This document shows, piece after piece, positions 51,174-60,382 of a stretch of 64,000 nucleotides of DNA. This stretch comes from Halolamina rubra. GTDB lineage: Archaea; Halobacteriota; Halobacteria; Halobacteriales; Haloferacaceae. The stretch is taken from contig NZ_BBJN01000035.1 in assembly GCF_000739555.1 (NCBI RefSeq), positions 1 to 64,000 of the forward strand, written 5' to 3'. Position numbers and translations under genes: made by a program. The first letter of the stretch is position 1. The number at the start of each line of letters is the position of its first letter. Under the pieces are notes generated by a model. The model saw nothing but the letters and a program-made list of their open reading frames with translations, ran no database searches and was not told the DNA's origin.

Positions 51174-52594
51174 GCGCCACCCCCCGCGCCCGCGGTCTCG
51201 CCGCCGGCGCTGTCGGACTGCGGGTCGATCGCGTCGCGGATCCCGTCACCCAGCGCGTTGAACCCGGTCACGACGAGCGTGATCAGGATGCCGGGGATCA
51301 GCGAGATGTGCCACGAGCCGGTTCGCACGTAGTCCTGTCCGAGGTTGACCGCGCGCCCCCACTCGGGGGTCGGCGGCGCCACGCCCAGCCCGAGGTAGGA
51401 GAGCCCCGCGATGGAGATGATCGCGCCGCCGAGGGTCATCGAGCCGTAGATGAGCAGATAGCCGGTGACGTAGGGGAGCATGTGTTTGCGCATGATCGTG
51501 ATCGGCGTCTGTCCGAAGCTGCGTGCGGCGTCGATCCACTCGCGCTCGGAGATCTGGAGCGCGGGCCCGCGGATCGACCGCCACATGTACGTCCAGCCGG
51601 TGAACGCGAAGATGAGCGCGAGCAGGAACCCGCCGCTGTACACCTCGTTGATCCACGTCTCCCTGAGGACGGTGGTCAGCATGATCAGCAGCAGCAGCTG
51701 GGGCATCGCCATCACGGCGTCGGAGATCAGCACCATGCTGAGGTCGACCCGCCCCTTGTAGTACGCCGAGGTCAGCGCCAGCGTCGCCGCGATCGAGGCG
51801 CTCAGCGCCACCGAGAGCACGCCGATCACCAAGGAGATGCGCGACCCCACCACGAGGAACGTGAACAGGTCGCTCCCGTCCTGCATCGTCCCGAACGGGT
51901 GGAACCGGCCGTAGTCGTCGTACGTCCACGGGCCGATGTTCTGGTCGTTCCCCTGCGAGAGCGAGTCGAGGTTCGCGTCGCCGACGAGGATCGTCTCCAC
52001 GGAGCCGGAGTCGCTGTCCCAGTACTTGGTCTCGTAGCCGTAGGAGTTGCGCATGTTCTGGTCGACCGTGGTCGGCCCCAGCGCGGGCGCGAACACGGCC
52101 ATCGTGACGAACATGAACACGATCACGAGCCCGAAGATCCCCCACTTGTGGCCGCGGAAGCGGTCGAACACGTCGTCGCGGGGGGTCCAGTCGGCGGCGC
52201 GGTAGTTCCGGCGGTAGATCCGGTAGCCCCAGACGCCCCAGCCGAAGGCGGCGAAGGCGTAGAGGTACACCAGCGTCGCCCGCAGCGCCCACGCAATCGC
52301 GGGCGAGAGGCCGAGGAACGTCCCCTCGTAGCCGCTGCCGTCGTAGTACCCCTCGTTGGGGATCGTCTCCCGGGAGAGCAGCGTGGGGATCTCCCGGACC
52401 GCGCTCTCGACCGTCGTCAGGAAGCCGGCGGCGTCGACGCCCGGCAGCGCGAGGATGCCGTCGATCGTCAGGCCGACGACGAAGTTCAGGAAGGCGCCGG
52501 CCTCGAGGAGGAAGAGCAACAGGCCGACGAGGGCCCACAGCGCCGTCCGGCCGTCGGTGAGCGCGTCCGCGACGCGGGACGTGGTCACCGACAT
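51170..52594 (-). CDS. oligopeptide ABC transporter permease (DppC/OppC type)
   Basis: A 474-aa protein, longer than the usual 300 because of an N-terminal extension with two TM segments (about 18-40 and 80-115) before the standard OppC N-terminus (FDRFRGHKWGIFGLVIV near 145). The permease domain has the EAA loop REWIDAARSFGQTPITIMRKHMLP, contacting the ATPases. The C-terminus LGDGIRDAIDPQ is typical of DppC. It pairs with the DppB-type permease 1 bp upstream. Confidence 0.9.
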   Translation of the reverse strand: MSVTTSRVADALTDGRTALWALVGLLLFLLEAGAFLNFVVGLTIDGILALPGVDAAGFLTTVESAVREIPTLLSRETIPNEGYYDGSGYEGTFLGLSPAIAWALRATLVYLYAFAAFGWGVWGYRIYRRNYRAADWTPRDDVFDRFRGHKWGIFGLVIVFMFVTMAVFAPALGPTTVDQNMRNSYGYETKYWDSDSGSVETILVGDANLDSLSQGNDQNIGPWTYDDYGRFHPFGTMQDGSDLFTFLVVGSRISLVIGVLSVALSASIAATLALTSAYYKGRVDLSMVLISDAVMAMPQLLLLIMLTTVLRETWINEVYSGGFLLALIFAFTGWTYMWRSIRGPALQISEREWIDAARSFGQTPITIMRKHMLPYVTGYLLIYGSMTLGGAIISIAGLSYLGLGVAPPTPEWGRAVNLGQDYVRTGSWHISLIPGILITLVVTGFNALGDGIRDAIDPQSDSAGGETAGAGGGA

Positions 52595-52595
52595 T

Positions 52596-53642
52596 TCACT
52601 CGCCCTCCAGCCCGACGCGCGGGTCGATCAGCGTGTACAGCACGTCCTGTATCAGGTTGATTCCGACGATCATGAGGATGAACACGTACATCAGCGTCCC
52701 GACCAGCGGGAGGTCGCCCTGGATGGCCGCCTGGAAGAACAGGTAGCCGATCCCGTTGATGCCGAACACGGACTCGACGAGCACGCTCCCGCCGATGAGC
52801 AGGAACGCCTCGCTAGTGATGATCGGGACCAGCGGCACCAGCGCGTTGCGGAGGATGTGTTTGTAGACGAGCGCCCGGTCGGAGACGCCCTTCACTTTCG
52901 CGAGTTCGACGTAGTCCTGGTTCTTCACTTCCAGCACGGCCGTCCGACCGATACGCATCTCGTTCCCCATCGACGCCGAGCCGAGCACGATGGCGGCGGG
53001 GGCCACCTTCTTGATCGCCTCGAGGGTGGCGTCGATGTTGGTGAAGAACGCCAGCGGATTGCCGGCGAGATAGCTGAGGTCGGGGTTGCCGGAGATGCCC
53101 GAGGTGAGGTTCGGCCCGAGCGTCTCCCAGCTGACGCCGAAGATCGCCTGCGAACTGCCGAGCACCGCCAGCAGCATGATGCCGAGCCAGAAGTTGGGCA
53201 TCGCGCGCCAGACGATCCCGCCCATCGAGGCGACGTAGTCCGAGACGGTGTTCGACCGCATCCCGGCGTAGAACCCCAGCGGGACGCCGACAAAGATCGC
53301 GATCAGCACCGACCAGAACCCGAGCCAGAGCGTCCGGGGGAGGAAGTCCATGATGAGCGCGTTCACGCTCGACCCCTGGTAGAGCAGCCAGGTCCGGCCG
53401 AGATCGAAGACGATGAGGCTCGACAGCCAGTCGACGTAGTGCTGCAGCGGCGGCTGGTTCAGTCCCAACTGCGTCTGTGCGGCTTCGTACGCGGCGGGGT
53501 TCCGCACCTGCCCCTCGCTCAGCAGCCGCGTGGCGGGGTCGATCGGCCCCATGAAGATGATGTACCACGTCATCGACGTTCCCAGCCAGACGACCGGGAT
53601 CGCCATGAGCAGCCGCTTCGCGAGGTAGCGGGCTCGGCTCAC
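52596..53642 (-). CDS. oligopeptide ABC transporter permease (DppB/OppB type)
   Basis: A 348-aa protein with six TM segments, GTG start at 53642. Typical DppB sequences are the N-terminal YLAKRLLMAIPVVWLGTSM, the EAA loop QDYVELAKVKGVSDRALVYKHILRNAL, and the C-terminal YTLIDPRVGLEGE. It forms the translocation path with the OppC-type protein encoded next. The substrate-binding lipoprotein gene lies 126 bp upstream on the same strand. Confidence 0.93.
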   Translation of the reverse strand: MSRARYLAKRLLMAIPVVWLGTSMTWYIIFMGPIDPATRLLSEGQVRNPAAYEAAQTQLGLNQPPLQHYVDWLSSLIVFDLGRTWLLYQGSSVNALIMDFLPRTLWLGFWSVLIAIFVGVPLGFYAGMRSNTVSDYVASMGGIVWRAMPNFWLGIMLLAVLGSSQAIFGVSWETLGPNLTSGISGNPDLSYLAGNPLAFFTNIDATLEAIKKVAPAAIVLGSASMGNEMRIGRTAVLEVKNQDYVELAKVKGVSDRALVYKHILRNALVPLVPIITSEAFLLIGGSVLVESVFGINGIGYLFFQAAIQGDLPLVGTLMYVFILMIVGINLIQDVLYTLIDPRVGLEGE

Positions 53643-53768
53643 GTCTGGCCTCCGTCGGTCGGCTGTGCAGTTCGTCCGTACCGGAGGTCGAGACGGCGTG
53701 TTGGGTGCATTCGTGTGCGTTCGGACAGCCGTAGGAAGGGGGTGTTGAAAAGCCGGCCGATTACCGTT

Positions 53769-55667
53769 CTACCGGCTGAGCGTCAGGTCGGTGAACATCT
53801 GGTTCTCCATCACGCCGTACATCTCCACGTCGACGTGGGTGTGCCAGAAGCGCTGGCTCGCCGGGTTGACGATCGGCAGCTCCTGCATCGATAGCCAGTT
53901 CCCCTCCTCGATCGTCTGGAACGCCTCGGCCTCGGACTCCGACGTGGAGTCCTCGGCGGCGTAGTTCTCCTGCCAGGCGTCGATGGTGGTCTGGCGCAGC
54001 TCCTCGTCGTAGTAGCTCTCCTCGGCGCCCCAGCGGGTGAACTGCGTCGACGGGCTGCCGCCCCAGAGGAAGCGCAGGAAGTTCTCCGGGCCGGGGTACT
54101 CCATCCCGTCGCCCAGCGCGAACACCTCCATGCTGCCGTTGATCGCCTGGCTGATGATGGTCCCGAACTGGGCCTCGGTCACGTCCATCTCGATGTGGGC
54201 CTGCCGGAGCTTGGACTGCAGCCGGGTGAACACGCGCTGGTAGGCGCTGTTGCCCGAGATCGTCGTCGCCGTGATCTCGAACGTGTTGTCGGGGCCGTAG
54301 CCGGCGTCCTCCATCACCTGCTTCGCGGACTCGAGGTCGGTCTCGGCGTAGCCGTACGGGTAGCCGTCGGCCGCGGCCTCGAGGTTGGACTGGTACCCCT
54401 CCTCGGCGTGGCGGGTGTACGTCTCGCTCGGGCTCACGTCCTCCTCGAAGGAGGGGTAGGCGGCCGGCGGCACGATGTGGTACGCCGGCGTCGCCGTCCC
54501 CTTGTAGACGCTCTCGGCCACGTCGTGCTGGTTCAGCGCGTACGCGAACGCCTTCCGCACCGGGATCGGCACCTCGAGTGTGTTGAACACGAGGTACTCC
54601 GTGGTCAGCGCCGGGATCTGGCCGTAGTTGACCTCGGTGCCGTCGAGGTCGTACGTCCCGATCTGCTTGGCGCCGTCCTGCTCCTCGATGTTCACGTTGC
54701 TCGGCGTGAACGAGGCCGTCGGCATCCCCTCGAGGATGTCGGCGTTGCCGTTCTCGAACCGGTTGAGTCGGGCGTTGCCGTCGGGGACGACCGTGAACAC
54801 GATCTCGTCGACGTTGGGCTCGGTGCCGTAGTAGTCGTCGTACTTCGACAGCGTGATCGCGTCGCCCTTGCTCCAGGAGTCGACCTCGAACCCGCCGGCG
54901 CCGGCGAAGGTGGGCCCCTCGCCCGCCGTGCTGAAGAACTCGTTGTAGGAGTACTCGCCGTCGTACCCCTCGACGTCGCCGACCGAGTTCTCCGGCAGGA
55001 TCGCGAACGTGCCGCCCGCGATCTGGAACAGCGTCCACGAGAACGCGCTCTGCAGCGTCATCTCGAACGTGTAGTCGTCGACGGCCTCGACCTGCAGCGA
55101 GCCCGGGACCACGTCCTCGAGGGTCGTCTCGTCCTCGGGGGGTGCGATGGTCTGGTCCTTCTCGTGGGCGATCGTCATCGTCTCGCCGATGATGTCGTCC
55201 TTGTTCCGGGAGTTCTCGGACTCCGCGAGCCGCCGGTAGGAGTAGACGACGTCCTGTGCGGTCACGTCGTCGCCGTTGTGGAACGTGGCGTCCTCACGCA
55301 GCGTGAACGTGTACGTGAGGCCGTCCTCGGACAGCTCGTAGTCCTTCGCCAGCGCGGCCTCCGGCGGGTACTCCCCGTCCGGGAACTCCATCAGCTGCTG
55401 GTTGTACTGGTTGTAGCCCGCGCCGGACCCCTTCGCGTTGATCGGGTCGAGCGTCTGGATCGCGCCGGTCGCCATCATCTGGAGGGTGCCGCCGGCCATC
55501 GGCGTCCCCGGCTCCGTGTCGGTGTCGCCGGAGCCGCCCTCCGGCTCGTCCGTGGGCGATTCCGTCGCTGTTTCGTCGGGTGCGTTACCGCCACAGCCGG
55601 CGAGTGCCGCCGCAACGCCGGTACCTGCCGCCGCCAAGAACGACCGCCGAGTTTTCTCCTCGGGCAT
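53769..55667 (-). CDS. oligopeptide ABC transporter substrate-binding lipoprotein
   Basis: A 632-aa protein. The start at 55667 (MPEEKTRRSFLAAAGTG) gives a Tat signal with lipobox LAGC near residue 25. SBP family 5 blocks follow: YELSEDGLTYTFTLREDATFHNGDDVTAQDVVYSYRR (read as two adjoining motifs) and EVPIPVRKAFAYALNQHDVAESVYKG. A Ser/Thr/Glu linker joins it to the lipid anchor. It captures peptides outside the membrane for the DppBCDF proteins encoded downstream. A good TATA box precedes it. Confidence 0.93.
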   Translation of the reverse strand: MPEEKTRRSFLAAAGTGVAAALAGCGGNAPDETATESPTDEPEGGSGDTDTEPGTPMAGGTLQMMATGAIQTLDPINAKGSGAGYNQYNQQLMEFPDGEYPPEAALAKDYELSEDGLTYTFTLREDATFHNGDDVTAQDVVYSYRRLAESENSRNKDDIIGETMTIAHEKDQTIAPPEDETTLEDVVPGSLQVEAVDDYTFEMTLQSAFSWTLFQIAGGTFAILPENSVGDVEGYDGEYSYNEFFSTAGEGPTFAGAGGFEVDSWSKGDAITLSKYDDYYGTEPNVDEIVFTVVPDGNARLNRFENGNADILEGMPTASFTPSNVNIEEQDGAKQIGTYDLDGTEVNYGQIPALTTEYLVFNTLEVPIPVRKAFAYALNQHDVAESVYKGTATPAYHIVPPAAYPSFEEDVSPSETYTRHAEEGYQSNLEAAADGYPYGYAETDLESAKQVMEDAGYGPDNTFEITATTISGNSAYQRVFTRLQSKLRQAHIEMDVTEAQFGTIISQAINGSMEVFALGDGMEYPGPENFLRFLWGGSPSTQFTRWGAEESYYDEELRQTTIDAWQENYAAEDSTSESEAEAFQTIEEGNWLSMQELPIVNPASQRFWHTHVDVEMYGVMENQMFTDLTLSR

Positions 55668-55690
55668 CACCTGAACAGGATTACCGGCGA

Positions 55691-55700
55691 TAAAAATAGT
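55691..55700 (-). promoter_or_regulatory. TATA-like element of the peptide-binding lipoprotein gene
   Basis: Read on the minus strand, ACTATTTTTA is centred about 28 nt before the start codon at 55667, consistent with a leaderless transcript for the first Dpp operon. Confidence 0.6.
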
Positions 55701-55804
55701 TTGCCCTCTGCGGTGGCCATAGCTGCATATTCCGAGTGGAACGGGGGTTTCAGTATCGCTCCATATGCATATATAACGATCGACCGAACGAACGAAGCTC
55801 CACA

Positions 55805-55812
55805 GGTTTATG
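55805..55812 (+). promoter_or_regulatory. TATA-like element of the phosphoesterase gene
   Basis: GGTTTATG lies 24-31 nt before the ATG at 55836. The more AT-rich run at 55761-55776 further upstream may add to either divergent promoter. Confidence 0.5.
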
Positions 55813-55835
55813 AACGGCGTCGGCCCAACCCCGGT

Positions 55836-56800
55836 ATGGCTGACGGACCCGTCGACCACAGCGGTAGCGCACCCGGGAACGTGATGGCGCGGCTCGACCG
55901 CCCCCGCAGCGACGAGCGGACCCGCATCGCCGTCGTCGCGGACCCGCACGTCTCGACGCGCGAGGAGGGCACCTCGAAGCTGTTCGAGCACACCGAGACC
56001 CACCTCGAGAACGCCGTGGCGGACATCAACGACCGCGAAGTCGACTACACGCTCTGTGTCGGCGACATCACGAAGGACGGCGAGCGCTGGAACTACGACG
56101 CCGCCGACGAGATCCTGAACGACCTCGAGACGCCGTTCCGGGCGGTCCCGGGCAACCACGACGTACAGAAGGAGGGGTACGACCACGAGAACCTCCCCCT
56201 CGCCGAGTTCGAGGACCGCTACACCCCCGACGGCTCCCGTTCCACGAGCGCGTCGGCGGCGTCGACGTGGTCGGGCTCAACAGCTCCGGCGGCGACGACT
56301 GGCTCACCGACTCCCACGACGGGCTCGTCACCGACGCGCAGCTCGAGTGGCTCGACGACACCCTGCCCGAACTCGACAACCCCCTGATCGCGGTCCACCA
56401 CAACCTGCCGACGATGTCGGATCAGCTGGTCCAGCACCGCGACAACAACGAGCCGGAGATGGCGATCCCGCCGACGATGCGCGAGCCGGAGGCGTTCCTC
56501 GACGTGCTCGAAGCCCACGACGCCCCCCTGCTGGTCACGGGCCACCTCCACCTCCCCTCGGCGACGAGAGAGCGGGGCGTCCGCGAGATCATGTCGCCGA
56601 CGACGTGCTCGTTCCCGCAGTCGTACCTCGTCTTCGACGTGGGGCCCGACGGCACCGAGATCCGGCTCCACCCCGTCGCCGACCACGAGGGGATGATGCT
56701 CGGCCACTACGAGCGCCACCAGGACTCCGACACCGGGAAGGGGCTGACGGACATGGCCGCGATCCGGCTGGCGCAGTTCCCGCTGGTAGACGAGTCCTGA
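55836..56800 (+). pseudogene. calcineurin-like metallophosphoesterase, interrupted by a 1-nt frameshift
   Basis: Restored length is about 321 aa. The metal-binding motifs are complete across the break: IAVVADPHVS (DxH), CVGDITKDGE (GD), VPGNHDVQ (GNHD), AVHHNLPT (H) and VTGHLHLPS (GHxH). The frame changes at the C-run 56236-56238, where one added C turns the shifted frame into GSPFHERVGGVDVVGLNS. All catalytic residues remain, so the gene is probably intact in the organism. It is a Mn/Fe-dependent phosphodiesterase or phosphatase of unknown substrate, divergent from the first Dpp operon. Confidence 0.87.
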
Positions 56801-56815
56801 TAGCGGGTCCCCCGT

Positions 56816-57163
56816 TCAGGTCGCTCTCGCGGCCGCCCGGAGCGCGGTGTCGCTCCAGACACCGACGACGATCGCCAGCTCCGCGACCGGCGGCAGCCCC
56901 TCCGGGAACAACACGTAGACGGTCACCGCAAGCGCAAGGAACACCGCCAGCGGCGGGATGTCGTCGAGCCGCGTCGATCGCGTCCCGCGGTAGTAGAACG
57001 CCGCGCCGGCGAGGAGGCCGACGCCGACGCCGAGCGCGATCTCGGTCGTTTCGAACGCCGGCACCGAGCCGCCCCAGAGTTCGAGGTAGATCAGCGCGGT
57101 CGCGACCACCGCGATGAACAGCGAGATCGCCACGGAATCGGACACGTCGCTCTCCGTCTCCAT
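56816..57163 (-). CDS. small multi-pass membrane protein
   Basis: A 115-aa protein starting at METESDVSDSVAI, with four TM segments (about 11-28, 40-58, 68-86, 90-108). A short basic loop (RGTRSTRLDD) follows TM2. I do not recognise the family. It is convergent with the phosphoesterase (15-bp gap) and divergent from the CBS protein. Confidence 0.7.
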   Translation of the reverse strand: METESDVSDSVAISLFIAVVATALIYLELWGGSVPAFETTEIALGVGVGLLAGAAFYYRGTRSTRLDDIPPLAVFLALAVTVYVLFPEGLPPVAELAIVVGVWSDTALRAAARAT

Positions 57164-57246
57164 ACCCCGGGCCTGTCTCGGCCCGCTCAAAAGCGTGCCC
57201 ACTCCGTCCCGGGACCTCCTCGCGTGGATCGGCCTCGGAGGGGAAG

Positions 57247-57254
57247 GGTTATGG
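57247..57254 (+). promoter_or_regulatory. TATA-like element of the CBS-domain gene
   Basis: GGTTATGG lies 24-31 nt before the ATG at 57278. It overlaps an in-frame upstream ATG at 57251, which supports the downstream start for the CBS gene. Confidence 0.45.
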
Positions 57255-57277
57255 CCGGCGTCGTGCTCTATGTTCAC

Positions 57278-57685
57278 ATGGACGACATCGACGACCTCTT
57301 CGTGGCGAGCCTGATGAGCACCGACGTGAAAACGGTAACCCCGGGGACGCTGGTCGAGGCGGCCGCCGACCTGATGCTCGAACACGAGATCGGCTCGGTC
57401 GTGGTCGTCGACGACGACGGCGAGCTCCGCGGGATCCTCACCCGGACGGACTTCGTCGCCATCGTCTCCGGGCAGAAGCCGAAGGACCAGACGCCGGTGT
57501 CGGAGTACATGACGACCGACGTGCTGACGGCGAAAGGCGGCGACTCGATCCGCGAGGTCGCCGACCGGATGGTCGACGCCGGGATCCACCACATGCCCGT
57601 CGTCGACGACGACGAGGTCATCGGGATGATCACCACCTCCGACCTCACCGCGTACCTCTCGACGGCGCAGGCGCCGAGCCCGTAA
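57278..57685 (+). CDS. CBS-domain pair protein
   Basis: A 135-aa protein starting at MDDIDDLFVASLMSTDVKTV, made of two CBS repeats only. The first ends IGSVVVVDDDGELRGILTRTDFV and the second GIHHMPVVDDDEVIGMITTSDL. Each has the Asp/Thr positions that hold adenosyl groups. Stand-alone CBS pairs sense AMP, ATP or SAM and regulate a partner, which is not identifiable here. Confidence 0.92.
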   Translation: MDDIDDLFVASLMSTDVKTVTPGTLVEAAADLMLEHEIGSVVVVDDDGELRGILTRTDFVAIVSGQKPKDQTPVSEYMTTDVLTAKGGDSIREVADRMVDAGIHHMPVVDDDEVIGMITTSDLTAYLSTAQAPSP

Positions 57686-57706
57686 CCCGGCGGTCGCCCC
57701 GATCTC

Positions 57707-59752
57707 TCACTCGCTCACGTCCGCGCCCAGCCGGTCGCAGAGCCACGTCCACTGGTCGACCTGCTCCTCGACGATCATCTCCGTCGACTTGCCGACGCCG
57801 TGGCCAGTGTCGGTCTCGGTCCGGAGCACGATCGGCTCGTCGCTGGTCTGGTGGTCCTGCACCAGCGCGGTCATCTTCCGGGCGTGGCTCGGGTGGACCC
57901 GCGTGTCGCCCGCGGCGGTTTTGAACATCGTCGCCGGGTACTCTCGCTCCTCGACGTTGTGGTACGGCGAGTACTCGCGGATGTACTCGAAGGCGTCCTC
58001 GTCGTCCGGCGAGCCGTACTCGACGGTCCAGGACTCCCCGAGCAGGAAGCGGTGGAACCGCAGCATGTCGAGCAGCGGCACCGTACACAGGATCCCGGCC
58101 CAGAGATCCGGGCGCTGGGTCAGCGCCGCGCCCGTGAGCAGGCCGCCGTTCGAGCCGCCGTAGGCGCCGAGGTGGTCGGTGTCGGTGTAGCCCGCGTCGA
58201 TCAGCCCCTCGGCGACGGCGTAGAAGTCGTCGAACACGTTCTGTTTGTCCTCGCGCATCCCGGCCTCGTGCCACGGCTCGCCGTACTCCGTGCCGCCGCG
58301 GAGGTTGGCGACGACGAACACCCCGCCGGCGTCGAGGAACGGGCCCGCGAAGCGCCAGAAGCTCGGCGTCTGCGGGATGCGGAACCCGCCGTAGCCGTAC
58401 AGCACCGTCGGCGCCGCGCCCGCGGGGTCGAGCCCCTCGCGGTGGACGACGAACGCGGGCACCTCGGTGCCGTCGGCGGACTCGAAGAACTCCTGACCGA
58501 CCGCGACGTCGACGCCGAGTTCCACGTCGGCCTGCCCGACCGTTTCGGGGGCGGCGTCGCCGCCGTCGAGTCGGTAGCGGATCAGTCGGTCCGGCGCCTC
58601 GAAGTCGTGGACGACGTAGAACAGCTGTTCGCCGTCGTCGTCGCTGTCGACGCCGTCGACGGTGCAGAACTCCGGCGCCGGCAGCGTCTCGGCCTGCTCG
58701 CCGTCCTCCCAGACGGAGAGCTCCGAGGAGGCGTCCCGGAGGTGGTTCGCGACCAGCGAGTCCCCCGCGACGGTGACGTCCTGCAGCACTGCGTCTGTCT
58801 CGGGGATCGTCTCGGTGAACTCGTCCGGGTCGAGATCCTCGCCCGTCGCGAACGTCCCCACGTCGGCCGTGAGCACCCGCGAGAAGTCGGCCTCGTGGTT
58901 CGTGAGGAGGTGGACCTCGCCCGCGTCAGAGGCGACGTGCGGGGCGAACGTGGCGTCGTAGTCGGTGAGAAGCGGCGTGAGCGACTCCTCGGCGTCGGGG
59001 TCGACCCGGTAGAGATCCGTGTGGGTCGTCCCCTCGTGGACCGCGGCGAGCAGCGTGTCGGTCTCCTCGTCGTACGCCAGCTCGGGCCAGGCGTGCTCGC
59101 TGAAGGCGTCGGTGAGCAGTTCGTCCGCGTCCGCCTCCTCGGCGTGCTCGTGGCTGTACAGCGCCTTCTGGAGCTGTTCGCCGTCGCCGGGGCCGCCCGT
59201 GCGGATCGAGTAGAACCCGTCGTCGGTCCACGCGAACCCGCCGGGGTTGACGCGGCCGGCGTCGGGCACCTCGTCGATCAGCTCGCCCGTCGCCGCGTCG
59301 ACGACGCGGACGTCGTACTGCTCCTGGCCGCCCTCGTCGTAGCCGTAGGCGACGCGCTCGCCGTCCGGGCCGACGGTGAACCAGTTCATCGACGCCGCCT
59401 CGCCGTCGAACGCGTTGGGGTCGACCAGCGTCCGCGGCTCCTCGTCGAAGGAGTCCCGGACGTACAGCACGCCGTGGTCCTCCTCGGGCTCCTCGATCGT
59501 CTGGAAGTAGCGCCCGCCGGCGGCCGTCACCGCGCCGTAGTCGGTGACGCGGGCGACGCGCTCGAACGCGGGGCGGAGCGCGTCGCGGGTGTCGGTGTCG
59601 AGCACGCCGTCGGCGTACTCGTTCTGGGCGGCGACCCACGCCTCGACCGCCTCGTCGTCGTCCTCCAGCCAGCGGTACGGGTCGACGATCGCCTCGCCGT
59701 GAAGCTCCTCGGTGACGGGCCGTCGCTCGGTGTCAGGGGGACTGTCGCGCAT
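57707..59752 (-). CDS. prolyl oligopeptidase (peptidase family S9A)
   Basis: A 681-aa protein with an N-terminal beta-propeller (about 75-400) and a C-terminal alpha/beta-hydrolase domain. The nucleophile is in GAYGGSNGGLLTGA near residue 530. The acid is in AAGDTRVHPSHARKM near 617, and the His in TDTGHGVGKSTEM near 650. The N-terminal PDTERRPVTEELHGEAIVDPYRWLEDDD is typical of S9A. It has no signal peptide, so it probably finishes degradation of imported peptides in the cytosol, fitting the flanking peptide transporters. Confidence 0.94.
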   Translation of the reverse strand: MRDSPPDTERRPVTEELHGEAIVDPYRWLEDDDEAVEAWVAAQNEYADGVLDTDTRDALRPAFERVARVTDYGAVTAAGGRYFQTIEEPEEDHGVLYVRDSFDEEPRTLVDPNAFDGEAASMNWFTVGPDGERVAYGYDEGGQEQYDVRVVDAATGELIDEVPDAGRVNPGGFAWTDDGFYSIRTGGPGDGEQLQKALYSHEHAEEADADELLTDAFSEHAWPELAYDEETDTLLAAVHEGTTHTDLYRVDPDAEESLTPLLTDYDATFAPHVASDAGEVHLLTNHEADFSRVLTADVGTFATGEDLDPDEFTETIPETDAVLQDVTVAGDSLVANHLRDASSELSVWEDGEQAETLPAPEFCTVDGVDSDDDGEQLFYVVHDFEAPDRLIRYRLDGGDAAPETVGQADVELGVDVAVGQEFFESADGTEVPAFVVHREGLDPAGAAPTVLYGYGGFRIPQTPSFWRFAGPFLDAGGVFVVANLRGGTEYGEPWHEAGMREDKQNVFDDFYAVAEGLIDAGYTDTDHLGAYGGSNGGLLTGAALTQRPDLWAGILCTVPLLDMLRFHRFLLGESWTVEYGSPDDEDAFEYIREYSPYHNVEEREYPATMFKTAAGDTRVHPSHARKMTALVQDHQTSDEPIVLRTETDTGHGVGKSTEMIVEEQVDQWTWLCDRLGADVSE

Positions 59753-59811
59753 ACCGGAACGGCCCGCGCTGACGGCTTAAAAGACCGGCAACCGGCAGCC
59801 CCGGCGGCGGG

Positions 59812-60333
59812 CTACTCGATCCGGAACGTCGTCTCATCGTGGAGGTTCTCGGCGCCGTGGACGGCGTCGATGCCGACGCTGAGCGTGTGCTCGCCCCGCT
59901 CGGCCGCCTGCCACTCGCGCTCGTCGACGCGGACGCGGCCGGACCACGAGCGGCGGAACCGCTTGCGCTCGCTGCGGTCGAACCGGAACAGGCTCCGCTC
60001 GTCGGGGTGGTCGGCGGGGAGCTCCGAGCCCTCGGGGTTGCCGTCGACGGCCCACTCCCACGGCTTCGGGGTCGCGGTGACGATCGTGACCGGGAGCGGG
60101 AGCCGGTTGTAGAAGGTGACGCCGAAGTGGATCTCCTCGCCGGGCTCGTAGCGCTCCTTGCTGGTCTGCACGTCGACGGCGATCGCCCGGGAGCGCAGGA
60201 ACTGCGGGACGAGCGCGTGGCTGACGTTGGTCCAGTTGACGTGGTTCCGGCTGGCCCCGTCGTCGTTCTCGACGGGCGAGAACGGGTCCTCGTCGTCCCG
60301 GCGCAGCGCCTCCGAGTCGTAGACCCGACGCAT
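59812..60333 (-). CDS. haloarchaeal protein with a BsuPI-like beta-sandwich
   Basis: A 173-aa protein without signal peptide. Residues about 55-170 resemble the BsuPI proteinase-inhibitor fold: YEPGEEIHFGVTFYNRLPLPVTI, then WEWAVDGN, SLFRFDRSERKRFRRSWSGRV and ERGEHTLSVGI. BsuPI itself inhibits a Bacillus intracellular serine protease, and fold-mates have other roles. It lies just upstream of the S9A peptidase on the same strand (59-bp gap between its end and the peptidase start). The similarity is by pattern only. Confidence 0.6.
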   Translation of the reverse strand: MRRVYDSEALRRDDEDPFSPVENDDGASRNHVNWTNVSHALVPQFLRSRAIAVDVQTSKERYEPGEEIHFGVTFYNRLPLPVTIVTATPKPWEWAVDGNPEGSELPADHPDERSLFRFDRSERKRFRRSWSGRVRVDEREWQAAERGEHTLSVGIDAVHGAENLHDETTFRIE

Positions 60334-60382
60334 ACGCTCTCGAACGCGGTCGACGCGGAAAAAGGTCCCGTGACCGGAGCCG

